From Agaricus subrufescens (lineage: Eukaryota; Basidiomycota; Agaricomycetes; Agaricales; Agaricaceae), in the NCBI GenBank assembly GCA_029945375.1, contig CM057064.1, positions 1,550,001 through 1,614,000 of the forward strand: 64,000 nucleotides of DNA, given 5' to 3'. The notes beneath the pieces are model-generated. The model saw only the letters and a list, made by a program, of their open reading frames with translations, was not told the origin of the DNA and searched no databases. Below are positions 12,458-23,532 of this stretch, piece after piece (position 1 is the first letter of the stretch; the number at the start of each line of letters is the position of its first letter). The position numbers were made by a program, and so were the translations under genes.

Positions 12458-14658
12458 TCACATTTTCGCACCGAAAACCATCCTTTCATTCGCCTTTATT
12501 CCTGCTTTCCCCACACCCTTCGCCCTCTTAACATCTTCCATGTATCCTTCCAAACCACTCCGCAGCACCCACCTATTAAAAACTTCGATATCCACATCAG
12601 CCTCGGGTTCCTTTTGTGCAGAGGACCAGATTGCATGTTCAAGAAGATAGATACTTGATGCAATAGAGCCAGTCAAGAGGAGTGCGGGGCGGGGTACTAA
12701 GGGAGAGGGTGGAGAATCATAGGCAGTTGAGAGTTCATTGATAGCAAGATCGAGCAGCTTGAATGAAGCCTCGAAGCTAGGAATGAGAGCAGCAGGCGTA
12801 GAAGTTACTACAGAGCACGCCCACTGCCGGAAATCTGTGAGTCATGTTGTCGAGTACACCACCGATGGGACACGTACTGATATGAAAGCAAGCAGATTCT
12901 TACTATCCGCAGCTGACCTCACCAGATCCAGTGCAAGGACCGTTGTCGTTCCTTCCCAGATCCTGTCATTGGTCAGAGTAATCAGCTTTGAGGTCATATC
13001 TCCATAGTTAGGCACAAACTTTTCGACCAGAGCATCGCGAATGCTCCTGCCAAAGCCATTCTCTTCCATATAACCAGCACCTCCAAGGGCCATCATAGCT
13101 TCTTCCATACCAGCACAAGCTTTCTCAGACGAATATCCCTTTACAACAGGAGTCAATACTCTCAGCCGCCTTTGGACATCCTCTTGTTCCTCCTCGCTGC
13201 CGGTGTTACATTCTGCCCTCCCCAAGAGCTCAACCACACCGAAGGCAAAGTGGCATAGTGCACGATACAGTAGGTTCACTTCAGCGAGTTGGGCTACATG
13301 GGTAGGTGCATCTTTCAAAAGCACTTTACCGCCTTGAATGCGCCTAACTGTAGCATACGAAGTTGCAATTCCAAGACATTTGCGCAAGTTGCTAACGTTG
13401 CTGAAAGACGACCAGACGCGGGTAATGTTGAGCACCGGAGTTATATTCTTGACGCCTTGGCCTAGATTGCCGAGTAAATAACCTTCCGTGCCTTCAAGTG
13501 TAAGTTCGGCGGTAGGTAATGTATGAGTGCCGATCTTGTTCTTGAGCCTGTGCACGAAAATATTGTTGCTCGTGGAGGTTGGCCTTGGTTCGCTGGGAGA
13601 CGGGAAGAGTGGAAGTCGCACTGGGACCAAGAACAGCGAGAGACCTCGAGAACCGGCTTCGACGGTACCCGTACGCGCCAATGCAACAGCTATATCGCCG
13701 TCTGTAGCACTGGAAAACCACTTGAGACCATTCAATGAGTACTTGGGACCATAAGGTGCTGATTGTCCACTTGAAACAGCGACAGTCTCCGTCATGGAAA
13801 CGTCCGATCCTCCTGGTCGCTATTAAAAGATTATAAGTAGTTAAATCATTTATGACCGAAAGATACATACTTCAGTCATCCACTGGCCCGCTGTGAAGGC
13901 TACCGAAGGATCCCGACTAGATATTATCAGTACATTGCGTCAGAGGGAGCCACAGGAACATTACCTGGTAAGTCGAGGGAGAATGTCTTTCTTTGCTTCC
14001 TCATTTCCAACCAGCTCGAGGATACGGGCGACGCCATCAGTCATGCTCAGCGGACAAAAGATCTGACAGCGTGTCAATTTCAAAAGAAGAAGTAGAGAGC
14101 GTCAGAAGACATACGAGATGCGAGTCCCCAATGATCAAAGCAGCTTTGGCAAAACCATATATCCGACTGTATTCTCGGTACCTGCGTTCATAGAAGATGG
14201 CAGGGAGACCTTCTTGCTGACCGACGGCTTTGAGCTTACGCCATCCCTCGCTCGTGTGCAGCTCGTCCACGCGACGTCCCCATTGATCGTACTGAATTAA
14301 CTTTGGAGGATGTGTCTCTCTTCCAAGCTCACGAATGCCTACAGTCTTTGACATGAATTTATGATCAGCAGAAAGTGTTATGCAGGGATACTGACGGTTG
14401 ATAACGTCGTCTCCAAGACGGACGAGGTCCGGTTCGATCTCCTCGAAGATGCTGATTGAAAAGTTTGAGTACGGAGAGAAACGGATTTCCTGTTCTTCTC
14501 ACCTATTGGGTAGCAAACGCTTCAGGAGGCCCGGGAGAACAGGATCCGATGTATATGCATTGTGCTGGGGAAAGGGGATCTAAGGGTGGTAGGCTAAGAA
14601 AACGAGCGGGAGGACTGGGGCAAGGACATGCCTGTTGAAAGCCTTCTTCGATGCGCAT
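12458..14658 (-). CDS. AidB-like acyl-CoA dehydrogenase
   Basis: Eight exons (14632-14658, 14503-14564, 14396-14451, 14115-14338, 13965-14062, 13871-13916, 12904-13819, 12458-12834) give 601 aa, the usual length for the large AidB/ACAD11-like flavin dehydrogenases. Motifs in order: NAYTSDPVLPGLLKR at the N-terminus, FTAGQWMTERPGGSDVS (FAD/substrate loop), GLKWFSSATDGDIAVALART, EEAMMALGGAGYMEENGFGR, and DRIWEGTTTVLALDL (catalytic-region signature). The likely reaction is alpha,beta-dehydrogenation of an acyl-CoA with FAD; the substrate is unknown. Intron 1 appears to use a GC donor (CAG|GCATGT), because the next exon must continue with HNAYTSDPV in phase 0. Intron 7 (donor GTAAGA at 12903) was preferred over reading on, since it joins VRSAADN to FRQW. 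Confidence 0.9.
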
Positions 14659-14804
14659 GGTTCTCTAGGCCCCAGGAAGTAGTGTGCCATATAAATACCA
14701 CCGTTGGCGGGTATCATATGCTTGCGAGTGAATGAATACCCGGCATGTCAATCTTGTGGGAACAACATGAGTTAGGAGATAATATTCTCACTTTGATATT
14801 GACC
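14659..14804. promoter_or_regulatory. Short divergent promoter, ACAD / CTK2
   Basis: Only 146 bases separate the two start codons, so both genes must share or overlap promoter elements. An alternative cyclin start at 14745 would shorten it to 86 bases. Confidence 0.5.
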
Positions 14805-16266
14805 ATGGCCTCAGCCGACGGCGGCCATTCGCGTGCCCAGTCTCCCTCGACCTTGGCCACTTCACGCTTCAAGTTCTATCATCCGTACTTTACACCAGAA
14901 GACACGAGTATTCTCACTAATTTCAGACGCGGGAAATTCTCCACCTCACACGATGACAAGATTCGTCAGAATGCATGTGGGTTCCTTGAAATTCTAGGTG
15001 CCCGCATAGGCTTGTGCGTCGACTGGTCTTGCCATCCGGTTTCGGAAGCTCATATTTACGCTATGGTAGCCCGAGGCGAACAATTGCCACAGCTCAGGCG
15101 TTGTACCACAGGTTTCATTTGTTCTTCTCGAAGAAGGATTTCAATTATTTCGTAAGCCCGTACATATTTTACTGAACTCAACTATGTAACCTAACCTGGC
15201 ATCTCAGGATGTTTGTCTGGCCGCTATCTTTGTCTCGACCAAGATGCATGATACCCTTAAAAAACCTCGCGAGCTAATGGCAGTCGCGTACGCTGTCAAG
15301 TTTCCTGAGTTAGCCGCAAAGTCTAAGCACCCAGGAGGAGAGATCGATTTGGATTCTATGGACTCTCAAGTATGTTTTTCGTGCGAGGTCCTGTCTTTTC
15401 TCATATCCTGATTTCAATGTCTACAGGTGGTAGAGAACGATCGACAAAAATTATTGACTATAGAGCGCCTGATCCTCGAAACTATTTGTTTCAATTTCAC
15501 AAGTCGTCTACCATTCTCGTACGTAGTCAAAATTGGACGGGTGCTGTCAGGTAAGTATAATTATCACGTAGAGCAATGTCGAGCTTAGCGAACTGCACTC
15601 TATAGCAACGAAGACTCTGACCAAGCTGGCGTGGCGGCTTGTCATGGATTGGTACGTAACTCGGTCTGCGATCCGAGCGTACTGCTCATCGAGTCACTGC
15701 AGTTATCGGACACATCTTCCCCTAGAATTTCCTCCTCACACTTTGGCGCTTGGTGGACTATTTGTAGCATCTCTTCTTACATGGTTCGAACAGGCACCAT
15801 CAGATAATCCTGAGTGGGTTGCGGCTCAGGAGATTTCCCAAAAACTGAGAAAAAAGGGTGACTGGGAAAGAAAGTTCCAGTCGCAGGTCGCAGACATGCA
15901 AGGCGAGCACCCCTTAAAACTCGTTGTTTGCAGTGATTAACCTACCGCCGCTCAGAAATTGCCCATAGGCTACTCGATCTCATGATTTTATTCGCGCAGA
16001 CTCCCTCGGCTTCGACATCACCCAGTACACCCTCATCACCATCACCTCACCTCTCCCGTCATCCAGCTAATAACCCTAACATAACTCAAGCGCAGGTGCC
16101 GTATGATGCCGATCAGCTCCTACGGTTGAAAATCGCTATACGAGAGGGGGAGTACCCTCCTAGAGAACGAGCATCAGCATGTGATGATGTTGCCGCTGTC
16201 TTCTCGAGCACTTTTGGTAATAACGAAGGCACAATGCGGTTTCTTTTCGCGCCTCCGGGTACATGA
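14805..16266 (+). CDS. CTK2: CTD-kinase cyclin subunit (CTK2-like)
   Basis: Exons 14805-15013, 15070-15151, 15208-15369, 15427-15550, 15606-15651, 15703-15902 and 15956-16266 give 377 aa. It is a cyclin-box protein: FKFYHPYFTPEDTS, then RRTIATAQALYHRFHLFFS, DVCLAAIFVSTKMHDTLKKP and LLTIERLILETICFNF. This pattern and order match the beta subunit of the RNA polymerase II CTD Ser2 kinase (Ctk2; related to cyclin K). It would partner a Cdk in the nucleus to promote elongation. The C-terminal part is Ser/Pro-rich and ends without a known domain. The last intron needs a GC donor (CAAG|GCGAGC at 15903) to continue into EIAHRLLDLM; without it the frame stops 12 codons later. Start 14805 was chosen; an in-frame ATG at 14745 would add 20 residues. 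Confidence 0.86.
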
Positions 16267-16484
16267 GGCTGTAGTCGGAGCGCTGCTAGGTGTAAAGAGT
16301 ATGTAGAGTATTGAGAGATGACACATCAAAGAGCATTTTATTGTCTATTAATAGAAACACAGCTATCATCAACCTGGTGCCCGGACAGGAGCGGCTCAGG
16401 TTGCCTGCACTTATAATACCCTTGTTTCTCGCTCCTTTCTTTCCCAACCATTCCCGTTGCCAATATTCCTCGCAGGCTCTCGCG

Positions 16485-18101
16485 ATGGCGGCTTTCAATC
16501 AAACGGAACGCAACTTCTTAGCAGGGGATATGGTGGACCTCGTCTGGGACGAGTGAGTGTTTTCGAAGTCTCTTACCCCTCACCCTTCTGCTCACTGAAT
16601 CTTCAAGAGTCCGAACCAATGTGCATCTGGTCTACCGCACGTTCGTGCCCCTGGTCGAGAAGCGTAGACCGATAACCGTGCAAAACGGAATCATCCCCGT
16701 CCTATGTTACGTTCCTATGATACTCATGGCATACCTTGCTCGACGGCCAGATACCTATGTACTCCGAGTGCTGCTCTTACCCGTTACAGTGTCCCTAATC
16801 CTGTTCGCCGCATACCATTTTACTTGGACGCAAGTGGAGCGCAATGTGTACAATTGGACCCAATGTAAGCAAGCTCTATCCGATCACGTCTCCTACTGAT
16901 GTGTAATACGTGGCGGATCAGGTCTCATGGCAGCCATGACAATAGCCAAAGCTTTCGAATTCGCCCTCACCAAGGAGGGTATGCTCAAGGTTGGCGAAAC
17001 CTACCCAGGCTCACTCGAACGCAAAACCGAATCCAACGGGAAAACCACGAATGGCTATCACAAGCTAGATAAACCAGCCTCGAAACATTTGAGATTGGCC
17101 GATTATAGCCCAAAATGGCTCAGCGATGCATTCGAACTGCTCCACACCAGTCGTGGTCTGTCCTTCAAGTACGGACAACACACATACCGAGCGCCGTCTA
17201 ACCGTCCGTTCACTCCGCGGAACACTTTCCTCCTCGCCACTCTCCGAGATTTTGCGATTAATTATCTCACAGTCGACTTTTGCGAGTCGATGATGAAACT
17301 CTTCCCTGGTGGTATTAGCACCCCAATGGGAGGAAGCATATTCTATCCAAGCCTCTCCCCAATTCCTCGATTTATCGTTTCTACAACCATCCACATGCTG
17401 ACCGGATTTGCACTTGTCTCGGGGTTCGAGATGGTATTCGATCTGGTAACCCTATTCGCTGTCGGAGTGATCGGAGACTCTCCGAGTGCGTGGCCTCCCG
17501 TGATGGAAAAACCGTGGTTAGCAGAGTCAATGCATGAACTCTGGGCAAAACGATGGCATCAACTCCTCAGACAGACGTTTATCGTTTATGGTGCATACCC
17601 GGGACAATGGATCTTCCAAACGCTCGCGAGTCTTATTCTGGCTCCCTTTGCTCAGATCTCGGCTTCATTCAACAAGCGCTCGAAAGCTATCTCCGCGAAG
17701 ATGGGGAATATAGGCATGATCCTTGGAACTTTTTTGGCTTCGGGGTTGTTCCATGAACTTTCGATCCGTGCAATGAATAGAGAGTTCACTTGGGTTCCCG
17801 TTTTGTTCTTCGCTGCTCAGGGACCTGTTTTGATTGGAGAACGGTTGTGGAGGAGGTTTACTGGAAGGAGGGTTGGTGGGACGATAGGAAGGCTTTGGGT
17901 CTATTTCAACATGTTTATTGCCGCTCAACCTATGGGTATGTTCGCTTCTACTATTCCGCGTAGCATTGATGCTCATGGTCTTGTTTAGTTGATTCGTGGC
18001 ACCGCCGCGGCTTGGGTGGTGCAGTGGTGATACCAACCCAACTGAGTCCGATGCGCAGCCTCGTGATACCCGCCATTCGAAGCCTGATCCCTAGCGCATA
18101 G
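16485..18101 (+). CDS. Wax-synthase-like membrane O-acyltransferase
   Basis: Exons 16485-16552, 16608-16864, 16922-17935 and 17989-18101 give 483 aa. Several hydrophobic segments are visible (IIPVLCYVPMILMAYLARR, VLLLPVTVSLILFAAYHF, GNIGMILGTFLASGLFH). The motif AKRWHQLLRQ near residue 318 and SGLFHEL near 382 match the wax synthase/MBOAT-like family, with conserved histidines in both. Members transfer acyl groups to alcohols or secondary metabolites in the ER; many fungal members belong to terpenoid or lipid pathways. The substrate cannot be deduced, and no biosynthetic cluster is obvious around it. It follows the cyclin gene on the same strand by 218 bases. Confidence 0.85.
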
Positions 18102-18308
18102 GGATGGATACACTGATAAATTTTCTGATTTATGGTACACATTTTGGGATTAGTACACATTTATAATACGCTACAATTTGGGATAGTTAATAGGATTATT
18201 ACCCTCGACTCACTCTGTGCTACTGCAGAATGTATAAAGCCGAAGTCTACGACGTTTCTAAACAACGAATATATTTACGAGCATCAAATGATCGAAGTAG
18301 AGGAGGGA

Positions 18309-19113
18309 TCAGTCTTGGAGCATGGACGACGGGTGTAATCGAAGTCGAGTAAATTTTACTTCGACTGAAGCGAGTTCGTGAATCTGGGAGACTGTTTGTA
18401 CAATTTCTCCTTTAACGGCACATTCGTGATCCTATAATCAATCATTTGAGTAAAAGTGTTCTGGCAAGTACCCGAGGGAGGAAACGCACAGATCTGGACT
18501 TCCAACCAATAAGGCCAACATACATGTCGTCGTGCTCTACTGACGGGCCCCAACTTGACGCGCAACATCCTGGTTGAAGTACCAACTGGTCTTGTAGTTT
18601 CTCTATCAAGGGTTCTAGTTCGTAGTCCCTATCGTGGTGGGGGCGAAGGGTAATGTAGACAAACTGCGTGATCGGTGATGTGATGGCCTTGAGAAACGCA
18701 TGGTGTTGAAAAACAAGTACTTGGGTCATGTCACCAGAGCCGATCATGGCTTCCATGCTTGGAAGCGCGAAATCGACATAACTTTCATGAGCCATAAACG
18801 ATTCGTGCATGGCGACATCCTTCCAGGCTGTATTAGAAGAATCTTCAGAAACGAAAGAGGTACAAGTGATAGAAAAAAGAAAATACCTAAGACCCAAACT
18901 CCAATCGACGAATCTTCTTCTTCGAAACCGTAGTATATGCTAAAAGGAATTAATAGGGAAATGCTCCGCTCATGATGGATGCCGAACCTACCCAAGAGGA
19001 CCACAATTTGCCGAGGACTTGTCCATCAATTCCAACGTTTCTGTCGGATCCTCCAAGTAGGGTTCCGATGGGCTGAACCAGATAATTTCTGGTGCCATTG
19101 GCACGACTGTCAT
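18309..19113 (-). CDS. ABM-domain (dimeric alpha-beta barrel) protein
   Basis: Exons 18992-19113, 18887-18939, 18490-18827 and 18309-18431 give 211 aa. It resembles the fungal two-repeat antibiotic-biosynthesis-monooxygenase-like proteins: PEIIWFSPSEPYLEDPTETL, GIYYGFEEEDSSIGVWVL, AWKDVAMHESFMAHESY, then TQFVYITLRPHHDRDYELEP, MYVGLIGWKS and a final strand VHELASVEVKFTR-like segment (QIHELASVEVKFTRLRL). Members are small cytosolic oxidases or structural homologues, often of unknown substrate. Start taken at MTVVPMAPEIIW; MAPEIIW, five codons on, is also possible. The exon phases close exactly. Confidence 0.8.
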
Positions 19114-20359
19114 GACCGATAGAAAAGCAAACGAATAATGTCGAAGTGAATTGCTGGTAACCGAAATCGAGACGGGCTTGAGAGTGTCGTGTATGCAAAG
19201 GAAGTCGAGGGGCTCGTCCGCAGTCAAGCAACAGTGGGGAAAGATATGTAAGTGTGTGGAGTTGGCGTGGAGTAGCAGTGGGAGGACGCAACGATGGGAT
19301 GACTGTGGAGCTCACTAGTGTGGCTGAAGTGACAGACCGCAGCTTGCAAGGCAGAGAATGTGCAGGGCCCAGAACACTAGGCACCAAAGTTTGCCAAGAG
19401 TGACAGTCCGGACTGTCAGCGACTAAAAATGCAGTCGTTCCGCTCAGCCGGGAGGACCGGAGGAACCCTGTAGTTGATCCCCAGCTGCTTTCCGGCGGGA
19501 ACTTGGGGCATGCTGTCGGCTGGCAGATGATCTGACATTATAGACGGCGCGAGAAGAACGTGCAGCTTGCCGGGATAGCAGGCAATCGGGAGCACGAACG
19601 ACGAGTGCGGTCAGATATTTTGGCTCGAGGCCATCATTGATCAAGCTGTGCTGACTCGGGTAAGTCCTGCCCTAAACTCGGCTGCATATAAGCCACGATT
19701 CACACTCCGCTTATCTCTTTGGAGGTTGTCTCCCCAACCAGAGGGCGGGCCAGGAAGGTGCGCGGTTCCCTTCACACTCCCCGTCCCCTCGCTAATCTCC
19801 CCTTTCCAGACCCAGCCGTGGTTGTTTATGGGCACACGACCGTGCTAGACGCTGAATGCGTACCGACGTTCCTTTGCGGTGAACCGCAAGGATATATAGT
19901 CTGTGGGTGCGTCGACTCTGTCTGCTATCACGTCGGCTGTATCTGACTTGCCCCCAGATGTGAATCATCGCAGTGACATTGCCTGTTGTTGGCATCGAAT
20001 CGTCCCTCGAAAGAGTATTGATTACCCGACCTATTTTGTGTGAAGTACTTCGAATATTTGACAACTCTCAAGATCAGCAGTATCTTTTGAAGAAGACATA
20101 CCTCGAACTGGTGAACGGATATGACTCTCAGCTTTACCGAAGAAGCTCTAGGCATAGCCTGAAAAACATCTTTTCAAGGCTTTGGTTGATAAAAATTAAT
20201 TACCCCAGGTCATTTTCCGGCGATGTTGTGTAGCTAGCTACGGTTACTCAATGTTGTCGACTACATCTGATTGTCAATAGTAAGATGTAGAGCTTACTTT
20301 GTGTGTGATAAGTGTGAGTGGTCAAGAAATAGGTAACCGGAGTGCACACTTCACAACCT
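19114..20359. other. Intergenic; no gene supported
   Basis: About 1.25 kb between divergent genes (ABM protein and esterase), so it holds both promoters. Frames of 60-145 codons here lack motifs and consistent splice structure. Confidence 0.5.
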
Positions 20360-21598
20360 ATGCCTCCGAATTTCCCTTTTCATACTACTGTGGTCTACAA
20401 GCACATTGGGGGCCATGAAGTGTTGCTAGACGTCTTCCCACCCATAATCAAAGCAATACCCGACGATGGGTCCTATAATCATGTACCGGCACTTGTCTAC
20501 TTTCATGGAGGAGGGCTGACCGTCGGCACTCGAAAGAGTTGGTTCCCGCATTGGCTCCACAGTGAGATTTGACGGTCTATCCAAGTATTCGATACAGAGC
20601 TCATATATGCACTCTCATAGGAAGAACCGTCGAAGCGGGAATCGCATTCTTGTCCGTAGATTATCAGCTAATGCCCCCCGGGACGGGACACGATCTTGTG
20701 TCCGACATCCAAGCCCTTTTTACATTCATTAACGGCAACGACGCTACATTCCAAGCAAAAGTAGAAAATACAGGCAAAGAGGTTATTTGGAAGATTGACA
20801 CCAACGCCGTCGCTGTGGCTGGTCCCAGCGCGGGCGGGCTGTGCGCTTACATTGCTGCTGCGATAATCCAACCGAAACCAAAGGCCTTGTTGTCATTATA
20901 CGGAATGGGCGGGGATTTCATGGTTGGTTATCTCCACCGACCTCTTAATTCTACAAACTAATAATCTTTTTTTGGGGTGGTGGTTGCAGACTCCATATTA
21001 TTTAGAACCAAAACACGAAGTCTTCGTCCCCGGTAGAGAAATTCTCGATCCAAACGACTTTAAAGAATTCCTTTATCCATTCTCGTTAACGACGCTCACG
21101 GGCTCAGAGCTCGAATATTACCCTCGCGACCACCCTACAACTCCCGGGTTCCCCGCCAATCCGCGAATGCGTCTCGGGCGATTATATCTGCAACTTGGGA
21201 ATTATTTGGATTATTACACGGGGAGTCATGATCCCAGTCTTAGTGAAACTTTACGGGCTAAAAGACGAGGTGTCGTGGACACAACTGTGACGCCTTGGTC
21301 AGAAGATTGGGGAGCCCCCTTAATTCCTTCTCATCATCGAGTACTATTTCCTCAACTTAACGTTACTCCCGATTGGCCAGAAATGTTTTTGGTTCACGGG
21401 TCAAACGATTACCAAGTTTACCTGTCCGAATCACAAAACTTGAAGAAAGTGGCAGAAGCCGCTGGGGTAAAGGTTACTTTAAAAGTTGTGGAGGGAAAAG
21501 GACATACATTTGATCTGCACCCTGGGGCTGATACTGAGTTTAACGACCTGTTCGATGAAATAGGGGAGTTTTTAAAGAGAAAGTTGGTTCAACCTTGA
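20360..21598 (+). CDS. HSL-type alpha/beta hydrolase (esterase)
   Basis: Exons 20360-20561, 20621-20922 and 20990-21598 give 370 aa. The oxyanion-hole motif is HGGG (residues 49-52). The nucleophile elbow is GPSAGG with Ser137; hormone-sensitive-lipase relatives usually have GDSAGG. Catalytic Asp is probably Asp308 in LVHGSNDYQV, and His340 in VEGKGHTFDL completes the triad. No signal peptide is seen, so the enzyme is likely cytosolic, acting on carboxylic esters of unknown identity. It converges with the palmitoyltransferase gene downstream. Confidence 0.88.
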
Positions 21599-21871
21599 CG
21601 TTGTATTTATGTATGTACACGATCGAGATAAAGCCTTGTGAAGGACTACTGGCAACGGAATTAACTTCTTTCATTGAAGTGAAGTGGAATGTGATATTGA
21701 CGGGATATGTGAGTATGCACAGTTTATAAATAATCGAGTGTGAATTGGCAAGTGAAATTTAAAAGTAGGACCCAACGAGAGAGAGAACACCAGATGAGAT
21801 AACAGTACCATATTGTCCGAATATAAGTTAATTTCCAGAATCGAAACGCAAAAGAATTATCAGAGAGTGAC

Positions 21872-23347
21872 TTAGGAGTCCCGATCCAAGTTTACGAGCT
21901 CTCTAGCCAGTCTCGCAAGGAGCTCATCGGATTTGGGATTACGCGGGAATGATTTCCCGTTGCCCGTTCTGCAACGCTTCAATAAGCCAAGATCCACCAA
22001 AGGGGGCGAAGTCGACTTACGCAGATCCTCCACAAAACATCCTGAAGAGTATACTTCTTTTATTTACCCAACCAAAAGTCTGGAACCAGTTCTTCCTCCA
22101 ACCAAGATCATACAGTCGGATATGACCTCGCGCATCCTTCACAAGTCTACGTTGGTCGTGAGATAGCTCGCCCTCGAGGGGAGGGTCAGACAGAGAGTGA
22201 TTTCCACGAGGAAGGGTGGGGAGGTGACGCAATATCAGGAAGGGTGTGACGTCTTCCAATGTTGTTTGGTTGGTCCTGTGGATAAACTTAGTAGGCTCCC
22301 TCATTCGGAAAACATGAACGCACGAGATGAGATAAAAATGATAACCTGTAAAAGAACCGATTACAAGAGTGATCACTATGCCCGCAAAGGCGAGGCCTAA
22401 TTCGTGTATAGGCGTAACTTCATTCTGGACGATGCGATCAGTGGCTATACTTCTTCGAGAAACATGTCTGAGAAATCGACTCACAACACTGAGAGGATTG
22501 TTGAATGCATATTTCAGAGCAAAGATGGAGATGATGGCAATATATAGCGCAAGGAGGGTGATACAAGTCAGGAAATGTACGAATGCGGGGTATGTACGGT
22601 GGCCCTATGAAAAAAAAAACATGATTAACCTTGGCTAGTCGAGGGGGGTTCTTACTTACAATGCATTTATGCGCCAACCAGGGACAATGATGGTCTATAT
22701 ACCACATGAGTAAGGATGCGTCGTACTCAAAGCAATCGACAAACTAACCCATTTTGAGAACACAACGACCACATATACGACAATGATGGGTTCTCTCGGG
22801 TTTTGGTGCCTACGACGTGTGAATGAGCTGTTTTTGTGGACTCAGATTGAGATGCGTACCCAACACTTGCGACACCATCTGCTTTGATGACTGAAGTCTT
22901 CGGAAGATGACATCAAAACCTCGGAAAGATCTAAACAATCATCGGCATCACTGCTGCCGATCGGTTTAGGCATAATGACTGGGCCAGGGTCACGGGCGAC
23001 ACAGACGATGAGGGATGAAAAGGCGAGAAAGGTGAGGAGATATGTCACGAAGAGATGTATTCCAAAAATGAATGGTTGACCCATGGTTATTAAATGGAAG
23101 TCAACGAGCATATAGAGCAAGGAGGGGTGAGGGGCGAGAATTAGCAAAACCACCACTGGAATGGAGTGAGCGACAAATACTGAAGGCATTTTCGGCACGA
23201 GTACGAACCGCAGATCGGCACATAGTGGTACCATCGTTTCACAATCATTTCATCGTCGTAGCCGGATGAGCCAGAAGTTGGGTTGCGAGGCGCCCGAGAT
23301 TGGGTGTCAAAGCCAAAGTTGAGGAGAGGATATCTTTGAACAGTCAT
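21872..23347 (-). CDS. DHHC-type protein palmitoyltransferase
   Basis: Eight exons (23209-23347, 22860-23155, 22749-22809, 22660-22694, 22485-22604, 22324-22424, 22021-22275, 21872-21968) give 367 aa. Two N-terminal TM segments (VVVLLILAPHPSLLYMLV; LFVTYLLTFLAFSSLIVCVA), a DPGPV motif, the cysteine-rich domain (CRKCWAPKPERTHHCRICGR, then DHHCPW), two more TM segments, TTLE (the TTxE motif) and YDLGWRKNW complete the PFA4-like layout. It S-acylates membrane proteins, probably at the ER or Golgi. Oddities: between PW and the next cysteine there are four residues (LAHK) where the family has three, and the usual Asn-Cys is Lys-Cys. The splice that makes the Asp of DHHC (phase 1, 22694) is required for the motif. 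Confidence 0.9.
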
Positions 23348-23532
23348 TTGCTCAGTCGAGAGTCATAAAATACAAACAAAAAACCAGAAAAGAAAGAGGT
23401 GAATGAGTGGTTTGGGAAAACGCGGACGACAAGTTGCGACCGCCGCGGGCACGGCGACCCTCCGCCGGATCATCGGCCGTATTCTCTCCTGGCCGTCGCA
23501 TTTAAATCAGGCACTCGCCATGGTCGCCCTTC
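23348..23532. promoter_or_regulatory. Divergent promoter, DHHC / thioesterase
   Basis: 185 bases between the two start codons. The thioesterase-proximal part is very GC-rich (runs of CCGCCG and CGGCC around 23437-23475), unlike most promoters in the window. Confidence 0.5.
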
